64,000 bases of DNA from Craspedostauros australis (GCA_026770025.1 JAMXDE010000030.1:654001-718000); one strand, 5' to 3'; positions 1 to 12,413 are shown, numbered from the stretch's first letter. Made by a program: numbers and translations. The notes: a model not told the origin generated them from the sequence alone.

Positions 1-2676
1 CTGTGGGCAGCAGCTGCTAGCACTGCCACCGCCATCGCCAACATCACCGTAGCGAAGAACCAGAAGGAGTCACCACATCGACAATTCTTCGGCAACGATC
101 CACCATATGCGGATGCACTCCGCACGTTTGGAGAGGTGGGTGTTGTGAAGACCACCTACGGCGGGATCACCGCCAAACTCAAGAACAGAGGAGAAGAGAT
201 GGTGTTCATCGGATATGCACACCAACATGCATCAGGAGTCTACAACATGTACAGACCATCGACCAAGTCACTCATTTGTTCACGGGACATCAAGTGGCTC
301 AACCAATCATACGGACAGTTCCGTGGCTGGGCACCAGCACCGAACATATCCAACGAAACAGGAACAACGGACGCAGACGGCTTCACAACCATCGGACGGA
401 AGGGAGCAACGCCAAGGACGGCAACGCGTCAAACATCGGAAGCGAAGAAAGTATCTTTCGCTGACAGCAACAGGTACTACATCCTATCAGACAGTGATGA
501 CGAGGATAATGAGGACGACGGAGTAGTGACTCAACTAATCCAGAATGACGAGGAAGATCGGAGCGAATCCAATCATGAGGATGACGAAATCCTACCCTCC
601 GGCGACGAAGCCGATGACGAGACAGGTGTCACTCCTCCGAACACACCAGTGAGGTCTACACATGACACACCATCTAGATCTCCACCAAGCAAACCAAACA
701 AGCGTGACATAGCTAGAAAGGAGAGGATCCGACGTCACGAAGCACGAGGCAGGAAGGGAGAAGCAAATCCCAAGTCAACTGCAGGGAAGAGTATTCCCAG
801 AGCTCTGCGTGAGCTCGCAGACTTCAACGAACGAGGTCGAAAGGAAGAAGGCTATGAGAGCGATCCATCATCCAGTGAGGCGAGTGACGAACTCAGCGAC
901 GAGATGATCAACGATTCCAACAACGAAACTACAGATGACGAAGAAATCGAAGACGAAGATGAAGAGATCGAGATCACTCACTATAGCACAACAGGACTAT
1001 ACGGAATGAATGCAATCATTACTGAATCACCAGCGATCGACATCGGATTGTCGATGCAAGACGAGAACAAGGAACCAGAGAAGCACATCGAACCTACAAC
1101 GTTCGACGGAGCCTTCAATCACCCAGATCTTATCCATCGAAAGGGATATCGAGCAGCCATCAAGAAAGAGTTCGACTCCATGGATACACGCAAGGTATAC
1201 AGCAAGATCAAACGAGACGCCATCCCACGCGGCCGCAGATGCTGCAAGTGCAAATGGGTCTTCAAGCTGAAGCGTGACGGCACACATCGAGCACGGCTCG
1301 TTGCATGTGGCTATTCACAAGTTGCAGGAGTAGACTTCCAAGAGCATTACTCACCCGTCATCCATGACGTGACCTATCGGGTCATGATGGTGATCATGCT
1401 AATCAAGAAGATGGACTGCGCACTCGTCGATGTCGTAACGGCATTCCTACATGGAGACCTCGACGAGGAGATCTACATGAACTGTCCCAATGGGATGGAT
1501 CATCAACCAGACGAAGCCCTGACCCTACACAAGCCAATCTACGGACTTGTGCAGAGCGCCAGGCAATGGTTCAAGATGTTGGTATCGACCCTCAAGAATA
1601 TCAACTTCGAACAGAGCGCAGCAGACCCGTGCCTGTTCTACAGGAAGACGAACGAGGGAAGCATGATCGTGGCCATCTACGTGGACGATTGCTTCTGTTG
1701 CGGAGACTCCAAGGCACTGGAGACATTCCTGAAGGACATCCAAGGCAGCAAGTTCAAGGTAACAATCGAGCGCGGACTCGGAGACTACCTCAGCTGCAAC
1801 ATCGAATTGAACCATGACAAGACTAGAGCGACACTGCGTCAACCACATCTCATCCGACACCTCATCGAAGAGTTCGGAGCCAAGGTTGAGAAGATGCAAC
1901 GTTATGGGACACCGGGAACCCCGGGTCAAATCATCGTACGACCATCCGAAGATAACGGACTGCAGAAGGTCGGACCGGAAGAACATGCCGAATACCGCCG
2001 AGGCGTCGGTATGCTACTCTTCCTCATCAAGCACTCGCGACCAGATATCGCGAACCCTGTGCGGGAACTCTCCAAGGTATTGATCGGGCCCACCAAGGCC
2101 GCAATGAAGGAGATGTATCGGATCATCAAGTATGTGATCGATACAAAAGACTATGGATTGAAGATCCATCCAGCGCGTCCAGACGACGACGGCTGGGACA
2201 TGGAGCTCTTCTGCGATAGCGAATATGCAGGAGACAAGAACACGAGAATCAGCGTAGGGGGATTCATCCTATACCTGTGCAAGGTACCAATCCTTTGGCG
2301 ATCCAAGGCACAGAAGGCCGTCACACTCAGCTCATCCGAAGCAGAATACGTTGCCCTTTCCGAAGCGGCAAAGGAGATCTTCTTCGTTGTGCAGCTACTC
2401 GAAAGTGTGGGCGTCCCAGTGAAGACACCGATCAAGGTCCGCGTGGACAACATCGGGGCGATCTTCATCGCCAAGAACCCATCAACATCCCAACGATCGC
2501 GGCACATCGACGTGCGCCATCACTACGTGAGGAACATGGTAATTAACAAAACCATCGAAATCGTTTTTGTCAAATCCGAGCAGAACACAAGCGACGGATT
2601 CACCAAGAACATCAAGGCCGACTTGCAACGTGAACATGAGAAGTCGTACCTTGACACATCGAGAACATTCGAATGA
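1..2676 (+). CDS. Family-A copia polyprotein, C-terminal part (unit A1, cut by window edge)
   Basis: The frame is open from base 1, so this is the 3' part of a Gag-Pol polyprotein whose start lies outside the window. It begins in the C-terminal region of integrase, runs through a long acidic Ser/Asp/Glu-rich hinge (about 340-980), then reverse transcriptase with AFLHGDLDEEIYM near 1441 and the catalytic YVDD near 1678, and RNase H with CDSEYAG near 2211, SSSEAEY near 2333 and VDNIGAIF near 2446. The stop is TGA at 2674. There are no stops or frameshifts in the visible part. Its sequence is closer to the two open units at 30230 and 37296 than to its right-hand neighbour A2, so the two units of this tandem pair are of different age or subfamily. 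A purine tract (AGGAAGGG, 2689-2696) directly precedes the LTR. Confidence 0.93.
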   Translation: MWAAAASTATAIANITVAKNQKESPHRQFFGNDPPYADALRTFGEVGVVKTTYGGITAKLKNRGEEMVFIGYAHQHASGVYNMYRPSTKSLICSRDIKWLNQSYGQFRGWAPAPNISNETGTTDADGFTTIGRKGATPRTATRQTSEAKKVSFADSNRYYILSDSDDEDNEDDGVVTQLIQNDEEDRSESNHEDDEILPSGDEADDETGVTPPNTPVRSTHDTPSRSPPSKPNKRDIARKERIRRHEARGRKGEANPKSTAGKSIPRALRELADFNERGRKEEGYESDPSSSEASDELSDEMINDSNNETTDDEEIEDEDEEIEITHYSTTGLYGMNAIITESPAIDIGLSMQDENKEPEKHIEPTTFDGAFNHPDLIHRKGYRAAIKKEFDSMDTRKVYSKIKRDAIPRGRRCCKCKWVFKLKRDGTHRARLVACGYSQVAGVDFQEHYSPVIHDVTYRVMMVIMLIKKMDCALVDVVTAFLHGDLDEEIYMNCPNGMDHQPDEALTLHKPIYGLVQSARQWFKMLVSTLKNINFEQSAADPCLFYRKTNEGSMIVAIYVDDCFCCGDSKALETFLKDIQGSKFKVTIERGLGDYLSCNIELNHDKTRATLRQPHLIRHLIEEFGAKVEKMQRYGTPGTPGQIIVRPSEDNGLQKVGPEEHAEYRRGVGMLLFLIKHSRPDIANPVRELSKVLIGPTKAAMKEMYRIIKYVIDTKDYGLKIHPARPDDDGWDMELFCDSEYAGDKNTRISVGGFILYLCKVPILWRSKAQKAVTLSSSEAEYVALSEAAKEIFFVVQLLESVGVPVKTPIKVRVDNIGAIFIAKNPSTSQRSRHIDVRHHYVRNMVINKTIEIVFVKSEQNTSDGFTKNIKADLQREHEKSYLDTSRTFE

Positions 2677-2696
2677 CCGAATGCACACAGGAAGGG

Positions 2697-3489
2697 TGTC
2701 GAGATGTACATGTGAGTATATATCAAGATGTACGTGTATATGTGCATCGTTCACCCGTTATTCTCTCATACGCACTTGGACGGTATAACTATACTCGTGT
2801 CGATAGTATGCTGTGATTCGTCAGAATTACAGGGGAAATGGAACACACCAAAAGGGGCAAGATTTCTGGAGGAAATTTGCAATCGACGATTTCTGGAAGA
2901 ATCAGAAGATCGTCCGTCCATGCATCAATGGTACCAAGAGAATCTCGAGGTACTTCCCAACTAAACCTCAGATGACGATATCATCTGACAGACTACTGCA
3001 TCACCAATGGAACGTGACATCTGGAGAGCAGAAGGACGCCTACTGACGTCGACAGGATGTCAACATGTCACCACGTCGACAGATGTCTCCAAGTCAGAGC
3101 AGGAAGCGAAGATACGATGACCCATGAAGATCATGGATACTGAAGGTGAACTTCAAATGGTAAGTACTCATGGAATAGAAGCCAGTACTGAATGAACGGA
3201 GTGTCGAATGCGGAGTACGCATCGAACACGAAGCATCATGTAGTACGAGCACATGATGGTGAGAGAGAGAGAGAGAGAATACAGAGAGGAGCGAGAGAGG
3301 ATCTCGCGTACCGACTCATAGTCGGAGACCGAATCTACGAAACAGATTGAAGCGCCGAGAGCATCGGGCAAGAGAACGGGCGTACACCGAGAGCATCAGA
3401 GTAGCCAAGTAATGAAATAGCAAACAGACGACTATCAACCAACACCATCTTCCACGATCGTAGGTTACCGTGCGCGGAACTTGCCAACA
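2697..3489 (+). repeat. Family-A LTR shared by units A1 and A2
   Basis: The LTR starts TGTCGAGATGTAC after the purine tract of A1 and ends TTGCCAACA, giving the usual TG...CA ends and 793 bp. It is the 3' LTR of A1 and the only LTR to the left of A2, so it serves both. Visible contents are a GA microsatellite near 3260, a TGACGTC motif at 3044-3050 followed by a second CGTCGACA copy, a short imperfect hairpin (CAGATGACGATATCATCTG) near 2970-2990, and a GTAAGT consensus splice donor near 3160. The base after it is not the primer-site palindrome of intact units but gag sequence. Confidence 0.92.
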
Positions 3490-6400
3490 AAAATCGAAGA
3501 ATCGGCAACACAGAAACCGACGGAAATCAAGGGCGCGAGCGCACCAACGACGAAACAACGAATCAACATGGCAACATCAGCCAACATGAACAAGCGACGC
3601 ATCAAGGCGCCAATGTTCAGCAGTGAACAGGAAGACTACAGCGCATGGGAGTCCCAAGCGAAGGCATACGCTCGTGCACAGAAGACGAGAGACATGATGT
3701 TGGGCAAGACCAAGGTCCCAACAGTGAGTGAGATCGCGGCAGCCACCGACGATGCCAAGGAAGCGATGGAGGAAATCTACGAACTGGGATGCGACTGCTT
3801 CAGCGATCTGATCCTCATGATGGATGCAGAGAAAGGAGAGGGCAAGCAGGCCATCCAGTACATCAACCAATGCGTCTCCGACGACTACCCCGAAGGAGAT
3901 CCACACGCAGCGTGGAACGTTCCCGCGGAGAAGTTCCGTCCATCCGACTCAGCGACGAAGATCAAGCTCAAGCGTCAGTTCAACAACGAAAAGGTGAAGA
4001 GAGACACGGACCCCGACATCTACATCACACGACTGGAGGGTCTACAATCGCGTCTCCACGATGTCAAGTACGAGATCACGGACGAGGAAATGATCATGCA
4101 AATCCTCAGCACGGTGAGCGTGGAATACAGAACACACATCGTGAACTTCCAACATCAACTCACGTTCAATCCGGAACTGGTTACCATCAACGCGATCAGA
4201 GGAGTACTCCGCACTGCATACGCCACTCATCAAGGAGGCAAAGCATACGTCGACGACTTCCAAGACAGCAACACGAAGAGCAACGACACCGGCTTCACGA
4301 GCACCGGTAACTTCAAGGGTACTTGCCACAACTGTGGTGTGTATGGTCACAGATCCGCCGATTGCCCAGAACGTAAGAAATCGAACAACAAGAAAAACAA
4401 CAACAACAACAAGATGAACGGAAAGCGCAACAACAACCGCAACAAGGGAAGCGGCTTCAAGGGCAAGTGCAACTACTGCGGCATCTTCGGACATTGCGAG
4501 GCGGAGTGCCGAAAGAAGAAGTTCAACGAGAAGAAGAAGACCGACGAACAGGTCAACACAGCAACACAAGGACACGACAAGAGCGGGCACGAGATGGTAC
4601 TCTCGGCAAAAGACATGCCGCTCTGCATGTTGGTGTCCGACGACTACATCGAAGACTCCTTCTTCGATAACTTCGAGTACGTCGGGAGTGACGACGAAGT
4701 GCAGGACGATGAGATCGTCCCGGAGTGGCTCAGCGAGGAGCCAATCATCCACGAGGTGGATCCAAGACGCGAAGTAAGCTACGAATGCTGCTTCAACGCA
4801 AACGACCTGATCGGTCCATACGGCGACGGAGCCGAGATGGACAACGAGGCCAACGATAGCGACATCGAAGAGGCCATGAGCGAAGAGGCCGACGACGAGA
4901 TCAACGAGGATGATAGAGGCCAAGACGAAACGAACGGCGGCACAGCGCCGCCTCCTCCAGCAGCGGGGAACAACAGATCGGGCATCTTCGACAAAGATGA
5001 CAGCGACGAAACCGAGAATCATCCGGACGACAGCTTTAATCCAAACGAGCGCGTCGTCTACCCAGGGAACATCGACTTCCCACCGATTGAGGATCCCAAT
5101 GGCTCCAACTACCTCCATCGTCATGATACCGTTCCATATGCAACAGAGACAGCATCGGTAATCCAGAAGCAACTCATCTTCGATGCAGTGATGGAAGCAG
5201 GAGTGAAGCTGTTCCCAGGAATCGAACGAGGAGTACTCAGACCGATATGGGTGAACATGATGGGATCCATCCTATCCGAGAACTTCAGATCCATCGAAGA
5301 GATTCTCGTCAACGCAGTCGTCATCAACCGCATATTGGAAGCAGCTGACACAGAGACGATCCCGGAGACGGATCTGCATTACATCCTTGGAGGATGCATG
5401 CGCGTACTCTTACGCGAACGACCACGCGTCAACCCCTACGATTCAGTCACAGGATCACATCGGAACAGCGCGGTTCCATCGGACTACGCGCAACTACCCG
5501 ACGACATGGATGATGAGGACCACCAGAATCCATACAACGAAGATGGAGTTCACGAAGATGACGATGACGGCAGCTTCGACGACGAGATAGCTGCGGCAGC
5601 CATGGAACAGCTCCACGAGCTGAGCACCAGACACAAGGACAAGGTCAATAAGGACACCTGGCTCGCCGACAGCGGAGCTTCGTGTCACATCGTCAACTCA
5701 GACGCCGCTCTCTTCAACGTGCGGCACATCAAGTCCTTCGTCCAAGTGGGAGACAGCACAAAGCTGGACTCTCCCAAAATGGGATCCATTCGCTTGAAGG
5801 TCAAGCAACGAGACAACACTGGCCACATCATCCGGCTCGATGATGTGAAGTACACACCGAAAATGGCGGTGGACCTTTTCTCAACGAACAAGGCTCTGTA
5901 CAACGGTTACCAGCTTGGTAACAACGGCATTCTGATGGACATCATCAATGGATCCGGAACGAAGATCGTGTTCGATCGAGTCTTCCCCACATCCAACGGA
6001 TTCATCACGGGAGTACAGATGCATCCCATCATGCCAACAGACGACGACAAGGCTTGCACAGCCATCGTCAAGAATCCATCCAAAGAGATCAGCGCGGTGA
6101 ACCTGCACCGAATGCTCGGCCACGCGCCACTCGAGACCATGAAGCGGACGGCCGCTCAGTACGGATGGAAGATCATTGGCGAGATGCCGGTATGTCGCGA
6201 CTGCGCGGTCGCGAACGCAAGAGTGAAGAACATCCCAAAGGTGACGATTCCAAGAGCAACTCGCCGCGCCGAACGGCTCTTCATTGACATTAGTTACACT
6301 AAACACACAAGCTTTGGAGATAAACGCTACTGGACCCTGATCGTGGACGACTGCACATATCACTGCTGGAGTTTCTTTCTCAAGAACAAGAGTGACCAAC

Positions 6401-9332
6401 CAGGGTACATCAAATGATTCGTTCAGATGATCAAGTCACAGACTGGTGATCAACAAATCATCTTCCGAGGAGACAACAGCGGAGAGAACAAATCCACGCA
6501 GGATACTCTCATCGATGCAGGACTCAACGTGAAATTCGAGTTCACGGCATCAAACACGCCGCAACAGAACGGTAGAGTAGAACGCAAGTTCGCGTACCTC
6601 TACACCAAGATCCGCTCCATGCTCAACGGAGCACAACTCGACGAAGAGTATAGACATGGCCTGTGGGCAGCAGCTGCAAGCACTGCCACCGCCATTGCCA
6701 ACATCACCGTAGCGAAGAAAAAAAAGAGTCACCATATCGCCAATTCTTCGACAGCGATCCACCATATACAGATGCACTCCGCACTTTCGGAGAGGTGGGT
6801 GTTGTGAAGACTACCTACGGCGGGATCACCGCCAAACTCAAGAACAGAGGAGAAGAGATGGTGTTCATTGGATATGCACACCAACATGCATCAGGAGTCT
6901 ACAACATGTACAGACCATCGACCAAATCACTGGTCTGCTCTCGCAACATCAAATGGCTCAACCAATCATACGGACAGTTCCGTGGCTGGGCACCAGCACC
7001 GAACCTATCCAGCGAAGTAGGAACAACGGACGCAGACGGCTTCACAACCATCGGACGGAAGGGAGCAATGCCAAGGACGGCAATGCGTCAAGCATCAGAA
7101 GCAAAGAGAGTATCTTTCGCTGACAGCAACAGATACTACATCCTATCAGACAGCGACGATGAGGATAATGAGGACGACGGAGTAGTGACTCAACTAGCCC
7201 ACAACGAGGAGGAAGATCGGAGCGAATCCAATCATGAGGATGACGAAATCACACCATCCGGCGACGAAGCCGACGATGACACAGGCGTCACTCCTCCGAA
7301 CACACCAGCGAGGTCTACACATGACACACCATCCAGACCTCCACCGAGCAAACCAAGCAAGCGTGATATAGCTAGAAAGGAGAGAATCCAACGTCATGAG
7401 TCACGAGGCAGGAAGGGAGAAACTAATCCTAAGCTGACTACAGGGAAGAGCATTCCTAGAGCTCTGCGTGAGCTCGCAGACTTCAATGAACGAGGTCGAA
7501 AGGAGAAAGGCTATGAGAGCGATCCATCATCCAACGAAGAGAGTAACGAACTCAGCGACGAGGTGATTGACGATTCCAACAACGAAACTATAGATGATGA
7601 AGAAATCATGGATGAAGAAGAGATCGAGATCACTCACCATAGTACAACAGGACTGTACGGGATGAATGCAATCATCACCAAGACACCAGCGATCGACATC
7701 GGACTGTCGATGCAGGACGAGAACAAGGAACCAGAGAAGCACATCGAACCAACGACATTCGATGGAGCCTTCAATCACCCAGATCCCATCCCTCGAAAGG
7801 GATATCGAGCAGCCATCAAAAAGGAGTTCGACTCCATGGACACACGCAAGGTGTATAGCAAGATCAAACGAGACGCCATCCCACGCGGCCGCAGATGCTG
7901 CAAGTGCAAATGGGTCTTCAAGCTGAAGCGTGACGGCACACATCGAGCACGGCTTGTTGCATGTGGCTATTCACAAGTTGCAGGAGTAGACTTCCAAGAA
8001 CATTACTCACCCGTCATCCATGACGTGACCTATCGGGTCATGATGGTGATCATGCTAATCAAGAAGATGGACTGCGCACTCGTCGATGTCGTAACGGCAT
8101 TCCTACATGGAGACCTTGACGAGGAGATCTACATGAACTGTCCCAACAGGATGGATCATCAACCAGACGAAGCCCTGACCCTACACAAGCCAATCTACGG
8201 ACTTGTGCAGAGCGCCAGGCAATGGTTCAAGATGTTGGTATCGACCCTCAAGAATATCAACTTCGAACAGAGCGCAGCAGACCCGTGCCTGTTCTACAGG
8301 AAGACGAACGAAGGAAGCATGATCGTGGCCATCTACGTGGACGATTGCTTCTGCTACAGAGACTCCAAGGCACTGGAGACATTCCTGGAGGACATCCAAG
8401 GCAGCAAGTTCAAGGTGACAATCGAGCGCGGACTCGGAGACTACCTCAGCTGCAACATCGAACTGAACCATGACAAGACCATAGCAACATTGCATCAACC
8501 ACATCTCATCCGACATCTCATCGAAGAGTTCGGAACCAAGGTTGAGAAGATGCAACGCTATGGGACACCGGGAACCCCAGGTCAAATCATCGTACGACCA
8601 TCCGAAGACAACGGACTACAGAAGGTCGGACCGGAAGAACATGCCGAATACCGCCGAGGCGTCGGTATGCTACTCTTCCTCATCAAGCACTCGCGACCAG
8701 ATATCGCGAACCCTGTGAGGGAACTCTCCAAGGTATTGATCGGGCCCACCAAGGCCGCAATGAAGGAGATGTATTGGATCATCAAGTATGTGATCGATAC
8801 AAAGGACTATGGATTGAAGATCCATCCAGCGCGTCCAGACGACGACGGCTGGGACATGGAGCTCTTCTGCGATAGCGAATATGCAGGAGACAAGAACACG
8901 AGAATCAGCATAGGAGGGTTCATCCTATACCTGTGCAAGGTGCCAATCCTTTGGCGATCCAAGGCACAGAAGGCCGTCACACTCAGTTCATCCAAAGCAG
9001 AATACGTTGCCCTTTCCGAAGCGGCAAAGGAGATCTTCTTCGTCATGCAGCTACTCGAAAGTGTGGGCGTCCCAGTGAAGACACCGATCAAGGTCCGCGT
9101 GGACAACATCGGAGCGATCTTCATCGCCAAGAACCCATCGACATCCCAACGATCGCGGCACATCGACGTGCGCCATCACTACGTGAGGAACATGGTAATC
9201 AACAAATCCATCGAAATCATTTTCGTCAAATCCGAGCAGAACACAAGCGACGGATTCACCAAGAACATCAAGGCCGACTTACAACGTGAACACGAGAAGT
9301 CGTACCTTGACACATCGAGAACATTCGAATGA
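3490..9332 (+). pseudogene. Family-A copia Gag-Pol, 5'-truncated and disabled (unit A2)
   Basis: Gag-Pol sequence begins directly at the LTR end, at a point matching about codon 110 of the intact units, so the leader and Gag N-terminus are missing. Two CCHC knuckles lie near 4323 and 4470, the protease DSGAS near 5668, the integrase HHCC region near 6100-6205, its first Asp near 6287, the RT YVDD near 8334 and the RNase H CDSEYAG near 8868. Two further lesions are visible. A TGA at 6415-6417 replaces the CGA arginine codon of the intact copies. A one-base frame change lies in the A-run at 6714-6724, after which the reading frame continues to 9332. RT and RNase H remain open. The element can hardly make a full polyprotein and would need proteins supplied by intact relatives. 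Confidence 0.92.
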
Positions 9333-9352
9333 CTGAATGCACACAGGAAGGG

Positions 9353-10149
9353 TGTCGAGATGTACATGTGAGTATATGTCAAGATGTACGTGTATATGTG
9401 CATCGTTCACCCGTTATTCTCTCATACGCAATTGGACGGTATAACTACATTCATGTCGATAGTATGCTGTGATTCGTCAGAATTACAGGGGAAATGGAAC
9501 ACACGAAAAGGGGCAAGATTTCTGGAGGAAATTTGCAATCGACGATTTCTGAGAGAATTGGAAGATCGTCCGTCCATCCATCAATGGTACCAAGAGAATC
9601 TCGAGGTACTTCCCAACTAAACCTCAGATGACGATATCATCTGACAGACCGTAACATCACCAATGGAACGTGACATCTGGAGAGCAGAAGGACGCCTACT
9701 GACGTCGACAGGATGTCATCGTGTCACCACGTCGACATCTGTCCCCAAGTCAGAGCAGGAGGCGAAGATCCGATGACCGAAGAGGATCAGCATCATGGAT
9801 ACAGAAGGTGAACTTCAAATGGTAAGTACTCATGGAGTAGGAACCAGTACTGAATGAACGGAGTGTCGAATGCGGAGTACGCATCGAACACGGAGTATCG
9901 TGTAGCACGAGCACACGATGTTGAGAGAGAGAGAGAGAATACAGAGAGGAGCGAGAGAGAATCTCGCGTACCGACTCATAGTCGGAGACCGAATCTACGA
10001 AACAGATTGAAGCACCGAGAGCATCGGGCAAGAGAACAGGCGTACACCGAGAGGATCGGAGTAGCCAACTAATGAAATAGCAAACGAACGACTATCAACC
10101 AACACCACCTTCCACGATCGTAGGTTACCGTGAGCGGAACTTGCCAACA
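9353..10149 (+). repeat. Family-A LTR, 3' LTR of unit A2
   Basis: It begins TGTCGAGATG after the purine tract AGGAAGGG and ends TTGCCAACA (797 bp). Its sequence differs from the 2697-3489 LTR at scattered sites, mostly in the right half, so the two LTRs of A2 are not recent twins. The right flank starts ACGGT; the matching left target duplication would lie outside the window because the pair is a tandem. Confidence 0.92.
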
Positions 10150-11463
10150 ACGGTCCCTTCCTCGACACTGAAGAAGAAACACTGCTCTTTGGCCTTTCAT
10201 CAAATCCGGGAATGCATTGCCGCTGGAATCATCGTGTTCGCCCACATCGCGTCAACTGACAACATTGCTGACATACTAACCAAACCGCTTTCCAAGACAC
10301 CATTCCACCACATCACGTCGAGAACGATATTCCAGAACTCAATTCACGAGTCTGGATACCACAGCGAAGCCATATCACAGGCTATAACACAGAACAGAAC
10401 AACCAGAGCAGATGATGATCCTGATCTAACAGCCACGAAGACGCGAGAACCATCACCACCGAAGGAAGAACACACTATGAGCGTGAACATGGCGAGGTAC
10501 CAACAGACCTCTATGAAATACAGCCCGACATCGAAAACCTTCCGGCTAACCAGAACCCAACAAGAACCGAACCCCCTCGAAACAGCACAAAGGAGAACAC
10601 CCAGGCCCATCAGGCGCACCAAGAGTACACCAGCCTCGCCCAACCGCCAACAGACGCGAAATTCCAGTGTCGTATGCGACATGGCCGACACCCATGCCAC
10701 GAATCAAAACCACGTGCCTACCGACAATTTCCTGATCCGGCGTGGTGACACACCACCATCAGCCCTCACCGACGAATTCAGCACACTCTCAAGCATCAAT
10801 CCCTCCGCGGCATCATGTGGAAGCGACGTCCTCTACTACCCAAGAGACATGCTGGAGACAGCACCCATCATGCCATCCAACCAATCACACGTCGCCACAT
10901 CGACCAAGTTCTGGAAACCGCCACCTGGAGCCATCATGCCAGCTATTGAAGAAGGTACCTGCGAAACTTCCTTCCACACGGGCCTGACATCTCGGATTTT
11001 CGTCACACCTGAGCACGAAACATACAGATGTGACATGCTGATTGCTGAACTCCAGGAGGACCTGGCACGGAATGCGACCGCACCCTCTTTTGCATTCCGC
11101 AACATGAACATGACTTCCCCTCAAAAACGGAGCCGACATAACCGAGACCCTGGACACAACCTCACCCCATCCCAGACGAGGACACCCAACATGACGTTCC
11201 CAAAGCACACCCCGTTCTACAATGGCCACCACTGCCCCGTCCCCGGATCCAGGGTGCTATATCCTGCAGGAAAGAAGGGAACCTTCCAAGGAAACGTCGT
11301 TGGGTACAGTGGCCGCAGAGTCCAGATCTACTGCACGAAAGGAACAAGAAGGCACCAACCGGCCTTGTTACCTACGCAGAGAAACAATCCATCTACCCTC
11401 TCACCCTCTCTGAATATATGGACAATGACCTTCAAGCCAACGAGGTCCTCAGCATCGCCATAG
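10150..11463 (+). pseudogene. Old copia-type element remnant: RNase H tail plus unidentified extension
   Basis: The frame is open directly after the family-A LTR. The first 60 or so residues match the end of a copia RNase H: a KKKH motif, HQIRE, then HIASTDNIADILTKPLSKTPFHH, the classic C-terminal signature. The family-A pair therefore landed inside this pol gene and removed or displaced its 5' part. Unusually, the frame does not stop there. It runs on for about 370 residues of Pro/Thr/Ser/Arg-rich sequence, including a more ordered stretch near 11220-11330 (VPGSRVLYPAGKKG...). Coherent sequence then seems to jump to another frame near 11330-11345. I do not recognise the extension. It may be an extra ORF or a decayed fusion. 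Confidence 0.6.
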
Positions 11464-12413
11464 CCGATGGACAGTGCTTCTACTCCACTGAAGACAGTGC
11501 ATGGGGCGAACCACCCGACGAGTTCCGCGCGACCATTCGGAAACCATCCATATGTCACTTCTTCAAAGTAAGGAAGAACCGGATCCCAATCATCCTCGCA
11601 CGCGCAAGGAAGGCACGAGAGGTCCGAAAGCAAAGCGACACCCTCGTCACCAACCTCACGCGAGAGGAGAAAGCGCTCGCGGATGAACCCAATCCCCCCA
11701 CCGACGAGGATGACATGGTCGACGGAATACCAGCCCTCGAAGACACCAGACCCAGTCTCGACGTGGGAGAGACACCAGAGAGCAGATTCTTGGATGAGAT
11801 CCCTGATGGATACTTCGACAAGAAGATGACCGCAGAAGAAGCCAGCCATCACAAATCAGAGACGTATCACGATGGAGACCAACAACCGCAGGACCCAGAA
11901 GGTGTGATTGACGTGGAAGCAAAAATCGCAAGTGGAGCGGTAATCAGCCATCCCAGACCTCCCATCAGGCGATCCTCACGACCATCACCAATGTCCAAAA
12001 TCCTGACAGCCACACGAGATGGACAAGGATACACAGACAAGATTCGACCAAAGCCCGTGATCCCAACCGACCATTCTGTGGACAGCGCGTCCGTCCCAGA
12101 GCCTGGCGACAGTGACGATTCTGGGTCCATCTACCGACCAGAAGACAAGTCGACCAAGCGAAACCAAACGCCGCGACGACACAGCCCTGGAGCCAGCAGC
12201 AAGCGAAGCAACCGCCCCAAGAGAAAGGGGATCTTCGATGAATCCGAGGACTCCACCGTTTCCTCGGGATACTTGGGAGTCAATGAGATCGACAAAACCA
12301 GGTCCGCCAAGAAGACCACTAGTGGGACCATCAACACCGAAAGGGGACCCACTATGACCGCGGAAGAAACCTACCGAGGCGGCAGAACCGGTGCCTCCCA
12401 TAACCCAGGATGA
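11418..12413 (+). CDS. Unidentified acidic, disordered protein frame, probably continues the preceding remnant
   Basis: A 331-residue frame whose sense extends upstream of its first Met: from about 11325 the same frame reads plausibly into LSEYMDNDLQ, suggesting one ancestral frame with 10150-11463 broken by a frameshift. Composition is rich in Asp, Glu, Pro, Ser and Lys/Arg clusters with no recognisable catalytic motif, signal peptide or membrane segment. It ends at 12413, overlapping the next frame. It may be a retroelement extra ORF or host sequence. I give no function. Confidence 0.35.
   Translation: MDNDLQANEVLSIAIADGQCFYSTEDSAWGEPPDEFRATIRKPSICHFFKVRKNRIPIILARARKAREVRKQSDTLVTNLTREEKALADEPNPPTDEDDMVDGIPALEDTRPSLDVGETPESRFLDEIPDGYFDKKMTAEEASHHKSETYHDGDQQPQDPEGVIDVEAKIASGAVISHPRPPIRRSSRPSPMSKILTATRDGQGYTDKIRPKPVIPTDHSVDSASVPEPGDSDDSGSIYRPEDKSTKRNQTPRRHSPGASSKRSNRPKRKGIFDESEDSTVSSGYLGVNEIDKTRSAKKTTSGTINTERGPTMTAEETYRGGRTGASHNPG

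Larger units (their letters stand above)
1..10149 (+). mobile_element. Tandem pair of family-A Ty1/copia elements (A1-A2)
   Basis: The order is internal region, LTR, internal region, LTR, with a single LTR between the units. The gene order protease-integrase-RT-RNase H seen in A2 assigns the family to Ty1/copia (Pseudoviridae type) rather than Ty3. The pair sits inside an older, unrelated copia-type element whose remainder begins at 10150. Confidence 0.88.
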
